This document shows positions 45,253-60,723 of a stretch of 64,000 nucleotides of DNA, one piece after another (the first letter of the stretch is position 1; each line of letters starts with the position of its first letter). A program made the translations under genes and the position numbers. The DNA is taken from NCBI GenBank assembly GCA_013339895.1, contig JABACO010000006.1:13486587-13550586 (forward strand), given 5' to 3'. The stretch is from Ephydatia muelleri (Eukaryota > Porifera > Demospongiae > Spongillida > Spongillidae). The notes beneath the pieces were generated by a model, which saw nothing but the letters and a program-made list of their open reading frames with translations, searched no databases and had not been told where the DNA came from.

Positions 45253-46672
45253 CTCAGTCAGCGTGACTATGCATACATTAAGTATACCATCAGTATGGAA
45301 TAATACGTGACGAGGGGGGGGGGGGGGGAGGGTCCATAATGGTCAAAAAAAAGCGTGACGTTCTTTATAGATGGCCCCATCCATGTGGGTTCTATATGAT
45401 TTGGAACTTGTGCATGTACATGTAGTCTGATTGAAGGTCTTACAAATAATCATTTCTCTCTCTTGCCTTTGTTAACAAATTCTATAACTTGGGAGTTTTG
45501 CCAAGTCTTCCAAGCATAACCTAACTTAGTGGGCATAAAAATTTATCCACAAGTGCCACAATTTAGTACAATGTCCCAATTATATGTCATAATGATGTAC
45601 ATGTCATTCATTTTCAGCTGGCAATTTGTTATTCATGGAGGCATTGATGGGTATAGTCGTCGAATCATATACCTTCACTGCTCCAATAACAATAGAGCAG
45701 GCACAGTTCTGCAGTTTGCATCTGTAAGAGAATTTGGGCTACCAACCCGAATCCGTGCAGACAAAGGTGGAGAGAATGCAGAAGTTGCTCGACTGATGCT
45801 ACAACATCCATTACGTGGACCAGGTAGCTTTATTGCTGGTCGGAGTGTCCACAACCAACGCATTGAGAGGTTATGGAGAGATGTGTTCACACTTTGCACT
45901 GTATTGTATTAAATCTGTTCTATACCATGGAAGAGGAGGGGCTGCTAGATTGTGAAAATGAAGTGCATCTCTATTGTCTCCATTATGCATTTTTAAGTCG
46001 TATCAATAAAAGCTTGGAAGTATTTAAGGAGGCATGGAATCAGCATCCTCTAAGTACTGAAGGCAACCTTTCTCCATGCCAGTTATGGATCAGTGGAGAT
46101 TCCAATACAGAAAACTTACCTGAGGTATGATGTTTATAATTGTCATGCGCACTTTTAAATCACTAAAAACAACAAACAAGCACACAACACTGTATAAACC
46201 CTGAGATAGCAGTTACGTGTTTGCTAAGCAGAACTCAGCAAATGTGCAGCTAGCAATAGCATGGCCCTGATAGACGAATGTGCACTAAATTCATATATTT
46301 TACGCATCCAATTCATTATTATCAACACCATACACTTATAATTAAATAATCTGTCTGCGCAATACCTTACACAATGGTTATCCAGCAAAACGAAGGGGGA
46401 AAAATTTGGTACCTATGTACTTACACATATGATTGTGAATTATATATTGTTTGCAGGAGGATTTGAATGCTTACGGCATTGACTGGAATGGTCCACTTGC
46501 TGTTTCCAGAAATGATGATGATTATGAGATCACAGTACCTTATCTTCAATCTCCTTTACCAGATGGTGTATTGCACGACTTGCAGGAAAATGTTCATCCT
46601 CTTGACCAAAGTTCTAACCATGGCATTGACTTGTACATATCAGCTTTGCAATTTGTTAGTAGTAGATTGTAA
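44430..46672 (+). pseudogene. rve-type integrase transposase (copy 2, better preserved)
   Basis: Exons 44430-45132, 45618-46124 and 46457-46672. The catalytic exon is open here from [12 protein letters not shown] through ADKGGEN to [10 protein letters not shown], where copy 1 is broken. It still carries an internal frame change near 45905-45915 between RLWRDVF and MEEEGLL, plus those of exon 1, so it is probably dead. Confidence 0.87.
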
Positions 46673-46782
46673 GTGAATGTTGTCAATAATTGCAATTTCT
46701 TACTTGTAGATTATGGAGAAAGAACATGCACGCACATGCATGCATGTACATTATATGATGCATGTACATTATATGATTACAG

Positions 46783-47223
46783 GCGAGGGCAAAAAAAATA
46801 ACGTGGAGAACATCATCCCCCATCTTTGAAGAGCTCATTAATGTACCATGTGATGTTTTCAATAGGCAAAAGGTTGGGGTACCGTTGATTGCGTTCCTGA
46901 AGTCTCTGAATGCTGTTGAAAGGACACTTTATTTGAAAGTTTTTGAGCTAGCAAAGCTTATACTAGTAATGCCGGCCACTAATGCAATCAGCGAGAGATC
47001 TTTTAGCGCCCTTCGGAGACTGAAGACATGGCTGAGAAATTCAATCAACCAAAATAGGCTAAATCGGTGCACGGTTCTACATGTCCTCAAGACTGAAACA
47101 GATTTGTTAAAACAAACTGGCAATGAGTTTATTAGTCGTAATTTAAGCAGGCAGCACTTTTTTTGGCCGATTTGTGTATTGCTCACTGTATGCATACGGC
47201 AAGGCTGTCCTTTGCCATTTTAA
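46783..47223 (+). pseudogene. hAT dimerisation segment (copy 2)
   Basis: Here the frame is continuous through SERSFSALRRLKTWLRN and NRLNRCTVLHVLKTETD up to 47221. One A is missing in the run near 46792, which breaks the splice-in frame that copy 1 keeps. Confidence 0.8.
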
Positions 47224-49399
47224 GAGCAACCAATGTATGCATCAGAGGAAGCAGAAAAAATGGAGAAGTGCTGCAGGTTTTGAGGATGGAGCTGGGATAC
47301 CAGACATCACATCTGCACGTTAAGATGTGGTCGCTTGTGTCTGACAGTGCATGCATGGAAATGTATACCTTACGCCTAAAGGACTTCAGTTCATTTTATT
47401 TTTATATAATTCTTGAACTTATTATTACATGTATGTATTACTATATTTTTCTTGCTATAATTAGTAATGTTGAACAATAATAGGAAAAAATATATATAGT
47501 GGACGTTATTAAGAAAGATTACGCCCCAACATTTTAAGCACCCCAAAGCAAAAACGTTGTCTACGGCACTGCAAAGCTACTATCACTAGTAAGCCATGTT
47601 GAGCTCACGTCAAAGTAACGCGTTTACCGCGAGCAAGACCGGCCCCATCTGCTCTTATTTAGATTAAACAGAATACAGCTCGTTTTTTTACACAGTGTCC
47701 TTTTCTTCGCACTTCTATACCATGCATGCATGTGAATAAATAATGCAAAAAAGCTATCTATTGTACTAATTGAAGGCTGCATAATTATATAAACCATACT
47801 TGGCGGGGGGGGATACCCCCGCTGCCGCCCCCCCCCCCCCCCCCCCCCCCCTGGATCTGCCACTGAGGGTAACTGAGTACGTGTAGCACAGCGCCGGAAG
47901 CGAAAGGCAAAGGCGACTGACGGATGCAGGATGTGGGGGGGGGGGGGGGGGGCACCATATGATAATCTGCCCCCCGGGTGCCAGAGACCCTCGCGCCGCC
48001 ACTGGCTGGACCTGTTGGAGGAAATGGAGCAAATGGTACACCTGTAAGTCACCTAGTGTCTTTACCTCATCATGGACCATCACACTGTCACTCACACATA
48101 CCATGGTCACCTCATGGGTGATAATGGTCCATCAGGAGTGCATGGTGCCAGCGGCAAACAGGTAAGTTATTTGTATGGGGAGAGTGTTAACCTGAAGGTG
48201 TAGTAGAATCATGGGCATGAGAGTTATAGAATGTGAATTCAATTGGTCTGTTATCCTCACAGGGAGCACCTGGTACCACTGGAGTGGTGATAGTGGTGTC
48301 GAGAGAGCAAAGCCTCATGGAGCACCTGGTACCACTGTAGTGTTGATAGTGGTGTCAAGAGGGCAAAGCCTCACAGGGAGCACCTGGTACCACTGGAGTG
48401 TTGATAGTGGCGTCGAGAGGGCAAAGCCTCACAGCTAGGAAGCACCTGGTACCACTGGAGTAGAGTGGTGATAGTGGTGTCGAGAGAGGGCAAAGCCTCA
48501 CAGGGAGCACCTGGTACCACTGGAGTGGCGATGGTGGTGTCAAGAAGGCAAAGCAAGTACCAAGAGGGAGAGATGTAGGGGAGGGGTCAAGACATAAATG
48601 TGCAGTAACATGTGTTATTAATGTTCAGTTACACATACATGCACAAATGTACATGAGTTCCCAATCTCCCTCCTCTCTTCCTGTGCCCCTCCTACGCATG
48701 TGTACTTGTCTCTTAAGAAAAATGAAAATGGTCAAGACTTATATGTGCAGTAACATGTGGTATTGATAGTGTTACATGCATGAGGGTCAATCCAGTAGGA
48801 GCTTGAAAATTGAGAATGGACAAAGAGTAGCATACTTACATTGTGGAGCAGGTGAGGGGAGGGGGGAGGCATGGTCCACACCTACCGTCAGACGTCTTTG
48901 GAGGATTGTTGGCTTGATGGTTAGGTCCCATCATACATGTGTGCTGTGATGGAACTCATGTTGCAGTAAACAGTGTGACTGCTAAAGGTGCTCTATTAAT
49001 TCCAATCAATCTTTTAACCTCGGAAAAGTAGTGGCAAAAAAAATCAGCCATCACACAAACGAGTCAGGCATTCAGAGGTCGAGACTTGAGACTTCTCATT
49101 GTTGTTGCTCGAGCTTAGTTACTAAGGTCAGGACGTACCGTTTCTACTGTCGAAGATGCACGGATCGAGAGGAGAGAAAGCTGAGTGTAGCTCGCCCGTA
49201 TAAATAACATCTACATGTAGATCAAAACCGTGGCCTGGCACGGAACGGTGAGACAGTATGACAATCATTGGGTCTGTAACACAATATGTTCTTACGATAC
49301 GTACTGTTACGGAGCTGTAACGTAATGACGCGACCCGAATTCGAAAAACGCGCGCGTGTCAATTATGGCAGTGTTCACCCCCCATATTCACCCCCCATA

Positions 49400-49420
49400 A
49401 ATTACTGCACACAGTACCAT
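49400..49420 (-). pseudogene. THAP-DDE transposase, first seven codons (copy 2)
   Basis: Twin of 16538-16558; start codon at 49420-49418. Confidence 0.85.
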
Positions 49421-49752
49421 ACTTGCAATCACTTAACAGCCAATAATCTATTATTGTAGCGACATTGATACGGTATTGTTACAAGATGTTATCATCATTG
49501 ATACAGGGTAGTGTACAATCCTGTTTACAATGTCTTCGGACAAAGTTGATACAATCCCGATGCAGCAGTCTAGTAACAGCATTGATATCAACTTGTATCT
49601 TTCATGTATCAATACTGTAACAATACCGTTTATTCATCAATATTGTACCAAGCTGTTATTACTCAACCCTGTACCAGTATTGATAACCTTGTATCAGTAT
49701 TGATAAGGCGGAAGTAAATAACTTTAATTAAATCTGCTTAGGGATGCAGGCA

Positions 49753-52700
49753 TTATACAGCACCTATTGTAGCAATACATTTTGTTACTAAAGTCATGTA
49801 TAAAATGCAGCTTTGTTTGAGACATCTGTGCTCTTTCAATATGTACAGGCGTTGGCCCTCTTCAAAGTGGCATGTTGCTGAGCAATGGTGTACAAAGGAA
49901 ACCGCTCTTCTGATGTTTGTTGATGCAGTTCCTATGACTTTGTTTGACAGCTCAAACAGGGTAGAGTCACAGTCATTGAGTACAGCTTCCTCACAGCTAG
50001 GTTGAAAAGCCTGAATTGAACAGAATGCAGTTCTTCTGTATTTTGGTTTGCTAGGCTACAAGTAAAACTCCAAACTTGACATTCTGCATGGGTCATTGAG
50101 TTGTATCATAACAGCACTAACAACTGTTATATGTTTTACCTGACTGATGCTGTATAGTTCTACATATTCACCACAACAGACAATCTGTTTTGCCCAAGAC
50201 ACAGTGCCTCTGACTAGTTCATAGGATGGAGTGAGGGTAGAGAGATGGCAGGGTTCACTGCCATGAAGTCAAACAATTGCTTGGGAGTTGCAACATACCT
50301 ATTAAAAACAAGATACAATCACCACAGTACAAATGCATGACAAAACACTCACAAAACGCAGTGTTCCAGGTCGATAGATTTCACAGTCGTAGAGCTCCCT
50401 GATGGACGTACCATTATTTGTGGAAGTTTAAACAGAGTAGAATTACCACTGAAAAATGAAACACATTATTATTATTATTTTTTTAAACATGTATGACAAC
50501 ACTTACTCTCCATTTGCGCCACTGCAAATGTGCAAAGTTAATTGCAATGTCCCGGCTAGGTGACTTGTGGTTCCCATAAACATTCTGTCCTCTTACAGAA
50601 GCATTGAACGACTCACACCTATATGGTTAAAGGTACTAGTCATGTTTGTAAGCAATGCAAGATCATTTTACCTTTCTGCACAGAATGCTGATGTAGGTCC
50701 AAACTGGAGCATACACGGAATGATATGGAGAAATGGATGTACTTTCTGCTTTTGTAGCATTTCTGGCATATGGATTTAACAGCATGTCACAAATGCTGTT
50801 CCATTCTGCAGCCCGATATGGTGAAAAATAGCTGCATGCAATATGTCATTTCGAAAACCTACATACACAAAACATGAGCCAGTTATTTAAAAATGCCATG
50901 AAACTTGTATGGTCGAAATACCTTGGTATAATACAGAAGTACCAATTTCACTCCTTCAGTCAAGTGGGTGACAAAATGAACATGGCCATTTGAGACCACG
51001 CTTTAACATCCCGGCCACGAAAGGACTGGAAATATTTCCATACATTTTGACCTGGAACCCAGAGGTGTTAAAAGCTCGTATCCTTGCAAGAATTTCTTTT
51101 TTTAGCTTTGCAGATAATTTAGGAATAATTTTTTTCAAGATATACTTGCACGGGCCAAGTAGTATTGTGTGCAGAACTTCAATTGGTAAAGATCTAAAAA
51201 ATTATCTAACTTAAACATATGTGTAATTATGTATATATGTGTCCAATTACCCTTAAAATAATCTCAGGAGAAGCAAGAGAAAAGTAATGCTCGTATTGAA
51301 ATGTATGCCTAATTGTAAATTCAGTGCTTTTTAACTTTATGGATCAACCTCTTTGAAAATCAAGAAAATCAAAATTGAAAAACTACACAGAAGGGATACT
51401 TTGCTAGACACTTTCCCCATATTTTGTACGAAGGTATTAATTTGACTGCATGCACTTAACACTTACAAGAATATGTCTCTAAGGAAATGAAAGCATGGGT
51501 TGTTGGTGATTTCACGCAGTCCAAATCTCTTTCACATCTCACTTTTTGCATATTCACTTCAAGTTCAATTTGCAGAGTCTGCATTGAGCTTGCATTAAGT
51601 TCCGTTGTTCACAGACGATGTTTGGAGAATATTTCTTATCAGCCTGTGCAAACAAAATCACATCACCTTCCTAGTTCTTACCTACATGTATAATTAACTT
51701 ACCATGCAAATGCGGCAATACTTCAGTGCTGTGCTCCCAAGATGGCCTAACAGCTCTGATGGATGTGGATTGTCACAGATAATCAATATAAGATGTGCAA
51801 TCACTAGAGCAGTAGTGCAAGTGCTAGCATCCTACACCTCAATACCAGTTGTTTCTAACACATTCACAGTAGCTCAGAAACAAAAGGTGTCCCTTTGTCT
51901 GAACAACACACAAAATGAATATTTGATACTGTGCTATTCTCGTGGCGAGGAAGGCCTGCTAGCAAAAGGTACCAGCAGTCAAATTTGTGCCACTTTTTGC
52001 TATGATTGCCACTTGTATCATCACAAAATCAAATATGGTACCATAATCACAGGCCGGCCACTAGCCTTTTCCTTAAGCGGATGAGGTGTGAGATACTTGT
52101 CAATGTCCAAAATAAAAAAGTAACGATAAGCTATGCCCAAAAAACATTACCTGTGAGCTTAGCCTTTCAAATTTACTTCCATCCCATTATAGAAGAGATG
52201 ATGAAGGCTGAGCAAAGTGGGATACTTGAGCAAACGGAAGGTGAGTTTGTTTAGAATGATGCCACAATCTTCTGGAAAGTATACATCTTCAGGGTACGAA
52301 CTTATGTGTATGAATGCGTCCTTGTCAATAACAGGTTCTATTTCAACATGCAACTCATTTGAAGAACCCTGGATAAATGAAAGTAAGTAATTAACTGGTG
52401 ATTTGAAATCTACATACGTTACGCACGTATTGTAAATGTGTTACAGTATGCGTAACAAGTGTACCTGCTTGAAAAATGACAGAATGACAGAATGACTCCT
52501 TTTGTCATACCAATGTCATTGTGGTGAAAATAAACCCAATTGCGTACAAATATTTCCTTTCCATGAGGTAGTGACACCATTAGTGTAGCAAACCTGGGAT
52601 TTGCATTCCAACACTTTCTAGGATACATTTTACTGTGTTACACCAAATGCGTATTTTAATAAACAATAATGAATGGCACATTAACATACGTGTAATCACC

Positions 52701-53516
52701 CGCTGTACGAACAGGAAAACGAGCCAAGCAGCTGGATATCTCAGGGGTTTGTAAGCAGTTGCGTATGATGGATGTCAATGAGAGGCTGTAATATGGATTT
52801 CCATCTGTGGACAAGTGCTAAGAAGATCCACTTTATATGCTGTTGAAATTGAAGCAATGATTAACTAACCCTCTGTGGCATATCAACTCCGAGTACTATG
52901 AATGCTCTCAGGCTAGGCACGTTAATACCACATTCTTTGAGTATGAACCAAATAAACATAAGAGCTGTGCTACCCCGTTGTAAAGGAAATAGTGGTACCC
53001 AGTAGATAGAAGTACATCAGTACATACGATGGGATGTGGACCCTGTATGAGAATGTAAAAGAGAGCAAATATCTTACTTGGGAATGGATAGTAGCACATT
53101 TTCTCATCCACCCTAAACTGTTTTACAAGGTTCTCAAAGTCCTTATCAGCATATTCATCATTATCCGCGGTATCTTCTACACCGAAATCCTGTTCAGCGT
53201 ATTCATCATCTGCGATGTTGATGTACGTGGTTCTTGGTGGGGCTAAAGTCAGTTAATACATTACATTGCATGCATCAGTACCGCGTTATTTACCTCGATC
53301 GTTGATGTCCGTTGCCGCTCCATTGCATCCACAAAAGCCTTATGTGATGAACTCTGAATATGTCGTTCAAGTCGACTCTTGTAATGAGTAATGAAAACCC
53401 TCATTGCATTCTTTGCAATAAAATTCGCCTTCAAATCCTAAATAAAGAATCCTTTGTAACATAGGAGAGTCGGTCACTTAAAGCCTTTTGCTCTCACCTC
53501 GAAGCAAACGCGCCAT
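49753..53516 (-). pseudogene. KDZ transposase (copy 2)
   Basis: Twin of 16891-20645 with the same exon series and most of the same defects. Local differences include an ATG codon duplicated in a short repeat near 52200 and altered runs near 50465 and 51652. Confidence 0.85.
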
Positions 53517-53554
53517 TTCAATTTTTTTCTGACACATGCACCCCGCCCACCGTA

Positions 53555-54357
53555 CATGGGACAGTTCACGCGAAAATGATAACTCGCATTTATATATAAA
53601 ATGTTATATAAATGCTTCTCGTGTGAATCGCTATATCTTCCGAACGGTAAACGCTATCAACATGCTATTTTCAACACTTCATACCACACCATTTCTCTAT
53701 GGCAAAATATGTTTTGGGGTCTTGCACTTGCTCCTTGCCAGTATTGCAACGTTCGATACCCCACCGGGTTCAAACCCGCCATAACTTTCTGTAGGAGTAA
53801 TGAAATCGCTTCAAATTCGGTTTGTAGGTGGAGAGGTCCTATTTGTTCTGTTCGTTAATTTTTATGCAATCCGTTACGGAGATACAGTTGAACAAACTAC
53901 GTGCACATTTTCGCGCTCGTTTCGCGCCAATGATTTGGGCAAATTGCGCTCCGCTCAATGTATGGGGAGGCGGGGAATATTACATTGGCGCGAATCAAGC
54001 GGGAAAACGTGCACGTAGTTTATTCAACTGTATCTCCGTAACAGATGGCATAAAAATTAACGAACAGAACAAATCGATAGGTGTAGGACCTCCCTACCTA
54101 CATACCGAATTTGAAGCGATTTCATTACTCCTACAGAAAGTTATGGCGGGTTTGAACCCGGTGGGGTATCGAACGTTGCAATACTGGCAAGGAGCAAGTG
54201 CAAGATCCCAAAAAGTATTTTACCATAGAGAAATGGTGTGGTATGAAGTGTTGAAAATAGCATGTTGATAGCGTTTACCGTTCGGGATTCAAACGAGAAG
54301 CATTTATATAACATTTTATATATAAATGCGAGTTATCATTTTCGTGAACTGTCCCAT
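53555..54357. mobile_element. 803-bp palindromic fold-back element (copy 2)
   Basis: Same length and ends as 20684-21486. No length difference between the copies was noticed, in contrast to surrounding homopolymer-rich DNA. Confidence 0.92.
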
Positions 54358-56479
54358 ATACCATTTATTTATATACGGTACCATCGTATCAATACTGGTA
54401 CAAGCTGTTATCAATAGACATACGACAAGATAACAAGCTAGATACTGATTGATAACATCTGGTAACAATGTACGATCCTGGTACAATGTTGTCAGCGCTA
54501 TCATCATGATACAAATCATACAATATTCCCATCTGGCTTGATACAGGTTGATTGGCTTATACCATACTGTAAACTGTTGGCTGTGTTCCTGTGCACCAAG
54601 ATGGCCGCCACCGGTATTACACGTGATCTAGTTAATTATCTTGTGACACATGCACGTAATGGCATTTTGAACCACGCGCACGCCTAGCGCTTATTTTTAA
54701 TTAAGGAGTAGTACAATTTTGGGGGGGCAACTGCCCCCCTTGCCCCCCCTCTTCCGCCGCCCCTGGCAATTGACCAATCATATTACGCGAATCACTTCCG
54801 CTATAGTCTAAATAATAGTTAGATACTGGAACCGAGGGATCTACGTGATTTAGAAAACCCGAGGGCCCTGGGCTGTAGCGTCCCGAGCGTAGCGAGGGCG
54901 CTACTAAGGGCCCGAGGGGTTTTTTAATCACGTAGATGACAGTATCGAAGTGTATAGCAACGCGCATGTTTACGTTTATAGTAACCAATGCCGTTACAGT
55001 GCAAGAGGGCGGGTATATTCTAAGTGTCAGAGGGCGGGTATTCTAACCGTAGAATACCCGCCCGTCTCCATGCGATAAGTTCTTCGTCATTGCATCGTGC
55101 AGTATGCCTGTGTAAACAAGCACAGGCCATGACATACCACAATCTAGCCGGGGACAATAAGTTCATCTCACTAGGAGGTCTTGCAGACCTGCTTTCCATC
55201 AGCATATCTCATGATCAATGTAGAGAATGAAATAAGTGTGTGTGGACTCATCAGATTGCTGTTTCGATGTTCCTACAATCAAATTATTGTACCTCCCCAT
55301 CAGTGCAGATTATTGTCAGTGCAGATTATTGTACCTCCCCATCAGTGCAGATTATTGTACCTCCCTATCAGTGCAGATTATTGTACCTCCCCATCAGATT
55401 GTGGTAAGTTTACATAGACACTCTGAAAAACGCCTCGAGTATGCCAAACTTGGCATACCCTTATATGTGACTTATTCTCTGTTCTCTTTATTCGTCTCAA
55501 AGAACTATGTACAAAGGACCAGTCCTCACCTATGGGACACTACAGTGTACATACTGGCATCATGCATGAGCTGTTTCATGGAATAGATCAAGAATGCATG
55601 TGTAGAGAGACAAAAATGTGCGTGTGCCATCCATATCATATGCAGAAATCAGCGGTCACCAGGAAAGTGATGGTGTTCAAAAAGACATCCTATAGCATTG
55701 CTAGTACATGGGGGTAGTGTGATTGTTTGTGTTGAATGTATAAGTACTAATGGTTCGGATTTATTCAAAACAAAGTTAGACTTACACCTATTTAAATGTA
55801 TGAAAAATGGTTACTCTTGAATTTTATTAACTAACCGCAAGTTATAAAACATTTGCCACCTCATTTTTACATGTAGAAAGGTTGTAAGGTGCAAACTTTA
55901 CCATTACATTGAAGATTTCAAGCAAAACATACAAAATCAATTAAAATGTTTTCTGACCTAATTACGTTTTAATTGAATCTTAACGAATAATTGAGTTGCC
56001 ACCCTTTATTATGATTTGCAGCACATTGGTACATGTTTTCATGCCGATTATTCTAATTCGGGGAGCCTTTGAACAATGTTCGGTTACTGGCACCGCCATC
56101 TTGACCATTGTTGAATAAATGGTCGTCATAACAGAAACACGGCCGGCTACATGTATACATGTAGCTTTACTAAATATTAGGTTTACTAACTCACAAAATG
56201 GATCCATGCAGTATTTTGGTAAGGAGCCCTGGTTGAGTACGAAAACGGGGGGGGGAGGGGGGGGGGGGGGGGGTTCGAAGTACAAGAACTGAGGCGCGAT
56301 TCGCCGAATTGGCGCTGCGATTCTAATTTTATGCTTCATCACCGTTCAAATTTGTCCAACCCCACGGGTCTGCTACAGCAACTTGGGTAACATGTCACTT
56401 ATGCGGGCAGTCTGCATTTGAGAACAGCTAATTATAAACGGCTTTCTATCTGAAATTGGTGACCACGCCAGTTAGCGTG

Positions 56480-58270
<1,791 letters not shown>

Positions 58271-58649
58271 TTGCAAGTGTACTGTGCATGTTTTGTGCAC
58301 AAGAATAAGCTGCTGAATTGAAAAGACTTCAGGCCCACTAATTTACTCACAACATCTCTTCATTCTTTAAGCCTCACCCACTCAGCTATTGCAGTGACTT
58401 TGGACTCTGGTTTTCAGCTTAAACAGATCTACATGAACATGCATATGCGTATGCATACGAGTGTGTGAATCAGCAAGAGGCAGGAGCAGTGCATAAAGGA
58501 TCCGTTAATTTGGTACGATTGTCTTGCGACTTTAGAAATATTCTTTTAATGACCCTCTAAACTCACCGCCTGGGTGAGAAAAATAGTTGCTTACGGCTAG
58601 CTTAGACTTAGTGGCGGAGGAACAAAGAAGTTAATTGTGGTGTGCGCCG

Positions 58650-58935
58650 ATATTAAAAGTAGAAATTAACGAACAGCACAAATCAACAGCGCCAGACGCC
58701 TCTACGTACACACTGAATGTGAAGCGTTATGAACGCTCCACATTTATAAGATATGGCAGTTTTGAACCCCATGTGGTATCGAACCTCGTAACGTCGGCTC
58801 TGTGCTATTACAAAACACCAAAATATATAGTTTCACATACATAGAGACATGTATGAAGTGTTGAAATAGAATGTCGATAGCGGAAGTTTATAGCGTTAGG
58901 CACATTTATATTAACGAGAGGACGTGACTGTCTCA
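58650..58935. mobile_element. Diverged single arm of the palindromic element
   Basis: Corresponds to the right half of 20684-21486. It shares aaattaacgaacag, acaaatc, gtgaagcgtt, gaaccc...gtggtatcgaac, tatgaagtgttgaaata and tagcgtta in the same order, with many substitutions. It is much older than the duplicated copies and shows that the family exists elsewhere in the genome. Confidence 0.7.
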
Positions 58936-59105
58936 AATATAAAGTTTCACAAATACTCTGATATGGAGTCGTTTCGGCGAAAAGGGACGTAACTTATGTT
59001 TTTTTTTCAATATTTGATCTTCTAGAAGTCTGAAATGTCCTCACATTGCTTCTCAGTTGCGCACCGCATCACAGCAAAAAAAACGCGTCGAATCAATTAT
59101 TGACC

Positions 59106-59394
59106 AGTAAATAAAAACATTCTCTAACGAGAAAGTTGTTGGTATATAGGATTGACCAATGGTGGTGTAAAAAGCACGGAAACAAGAGTGACAGAAATTT
59201 GACTGGAAAATTGAAATAGGCCTATATTTAGCCCATTACTCAGGCATGTACTGTTATAAAGTTAGTGTGCTAAATATAGGCCTATTTCAATTTCCAGTCA
59301 AATTTCTGTCACTCTTGTTTCCGTGCTTTTTACACCACCATTGGTCAATCCTATATACCAACAACTTTCTCGTTAGAGAATGTTTTTATTTACT
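59106..59394. mobile_element. 289-bp hairpin element (126-bp arms, 38-bp loop)
   Basis: The left arm, 59106-59231, begins AGTAAATAAAAACATTCTC. It is the near-perfect inverted copy of 59270-59394, which ends GAGAATGTTTTTATTTACT. The loop is 59232-59269. It abuts a partial CACAGxAAAAAAAACGCGTC end at 59077-59098. Consistent with a recently active fold-back MITE. Confidence 0.93.
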
Positions 59395-59679
59395 TGTTTC
59401 ATTAGTTTTTTCCCCTGTCGTAGTAGCGCGTCTTTAAATGTTGTCACAAATTCATTTTAATTTTCGAAGGGAGGGAGGTTAAAAAATGTAATAATTGAAA
59501 TTAATTAAGTATAATGTACTGTACGGTTCCCCTGGCTTGTCTTCTTCCTCTCCCCAACCCTCGTCTCTGACCTCCGCAGCCTGGTTCAGGCCATGGGAGC
59601 CATGCGGGTGGGTGGTGGCAGTGGCCAGGGTGGCAGCAGGCGAAGTGGTGGTGGGGGCACTGGTGCCAATACTGTAGCG

Positions 59680-59680
59680 G

Positions 59681-59731
<51 letters not shown>
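59680..59731. repeat. (CTG)n trinucleotide repeat
   Basis: About seventeen CTG units. Flanks are also CTG/GCN-rich (59590-59820), leaving open frames encoding poly-Leu (plus) or poly-Ala and poly-Ser (minus). No frame has convincing splice or domain support, so no gene is called. Confidence 0.92.
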
Positions 59732-59736
<5 letters not shown>

Positions 59737-60013
59737 AGGGCAGCTCTGCTGCTGGTGGCGGTGGGGGCAACGCTGCTACTGCTGGCGGCAGACGGTAGGG
59801 GGGCAGCACTGCATCTGACAGAGTATAGAAACAAAGTGCAAGGATTTAGTTTTTACCTTTTTCATTCTCAGCAAGCAAAGTGCTCTATTTGGCAGGTGAG
59901 TCGCTTTTATACATGAAATGTGGGCCGGCTGTGCTGTAATTCTATTGGTCCAATTTCATTGGTACATCACCAATTGGTCTACATATTCATGACCTCACAG
60001 ATAAGGGGGAGTG

Positions 60014-60014
60014 G

Positions 60015-60086
<72 letters not shown>
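60014..60086. repeat. GT microsatellite
   Basis: Perfect (gt)n of about 35 units. The flanks are two similar 30-bp segments: aattctattggtccaatttcattgg before it and aattctattggtccaattttatctc after it. Confidence 0.95.
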
Positions 60087-60087
<1 letters not shown>

Positions 60088-60723
60088 GCCAGCTGTGCTA
60101 AAATTCTATTGGTCCAATTTTATCTCTATTCACTAGATTGGTCTGCATAACTCATGACCCCCCAAAGGTGCCATTGTGCTGAAAATTGGAGGAAGTTGTT
60201 CATGCTCCAAATTAAAAGGTGTTAACAATGTTTACATGGGAATGACCTCCCCTCCAATGATGAATGGACATTTGGAACAGTGACTTTGTCCTCAACACAA
60301 ATGCTACTTCTTCACTAGTGAGCTTGCGACACTCATTTGTACATTTCTATTTCAAGGGGTGCATGGTATCCTTATCTCTGTCCCCTATCTCCTCTGCCAC
60401 TACACACCTACCATTGAGGTCTACAGTTTTCAGTGCTCAACCCTAGCAAATGCAATTAAATTCATACACAGTTGCAGGCACAGGGGGGGGGGGGGGGGGG
60501 GGCTGCCCTTGTACATCGGATAAGGAAGCCTTTTTGTACATCAGATTAAGGATGACACCCCCCAATATTCAATAGACAGGTCACAAAGGACAGTACACAA
60601 CAGTTGGGTCACCATGCATGCTTTACATGTGAAGTGAATGGTTTTGTGCAGATCCCTTACATGCATGCTGTACACATGTTGCATGCACATATTCCTTTAG
60701 CTTTTCAACATGCCATCACATAC

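Larger units (their letters stand above)
43103..49399. mobile_element. Integrase-type DNA transposon (copy 2)
   Basis: Twin of 10260-16537, flanked by the same AATTAC duplication (43097-43102 and 49400-49405). Confidence 0.85.
40497..55064. mobile_element. Outer ISL2EU-type transposon complex (copy 2)
   Basis: Twin of 7656-22192 with identical ends and the same nested insertions at the same sites. Confidence 0.75.
32844..56479. repeat. Copy 2 of the ~23.6 kb direct duplication
   Basis: Counterpart of 1-23600, 36 bases longer in total. Here the sequence runs on past the copy 1 breakpoint (gttagcgtg) without a gap into unique DNA. This copy preserves the YqaJ gene start, the integrase catalytic exon and the hAT segment in frame better than copy 1. 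It is therefore the better template for annotation. Confidence 0.95.

Noticed and set aside
1..56479. Biological tandem duplication creating two active gene sets
   Set aside because: The copy boundary at the N gap and the homopolymer-type differences favour an assembly overlap; kept only as the alternative.
59501..59834. Poly-Ala and poly-Ser frames on the minus strand and poly-Leu on the plus strand
   Set aside because: All derive from a CTG repeat. Several frames are open at once, and none has splice sites or domains.
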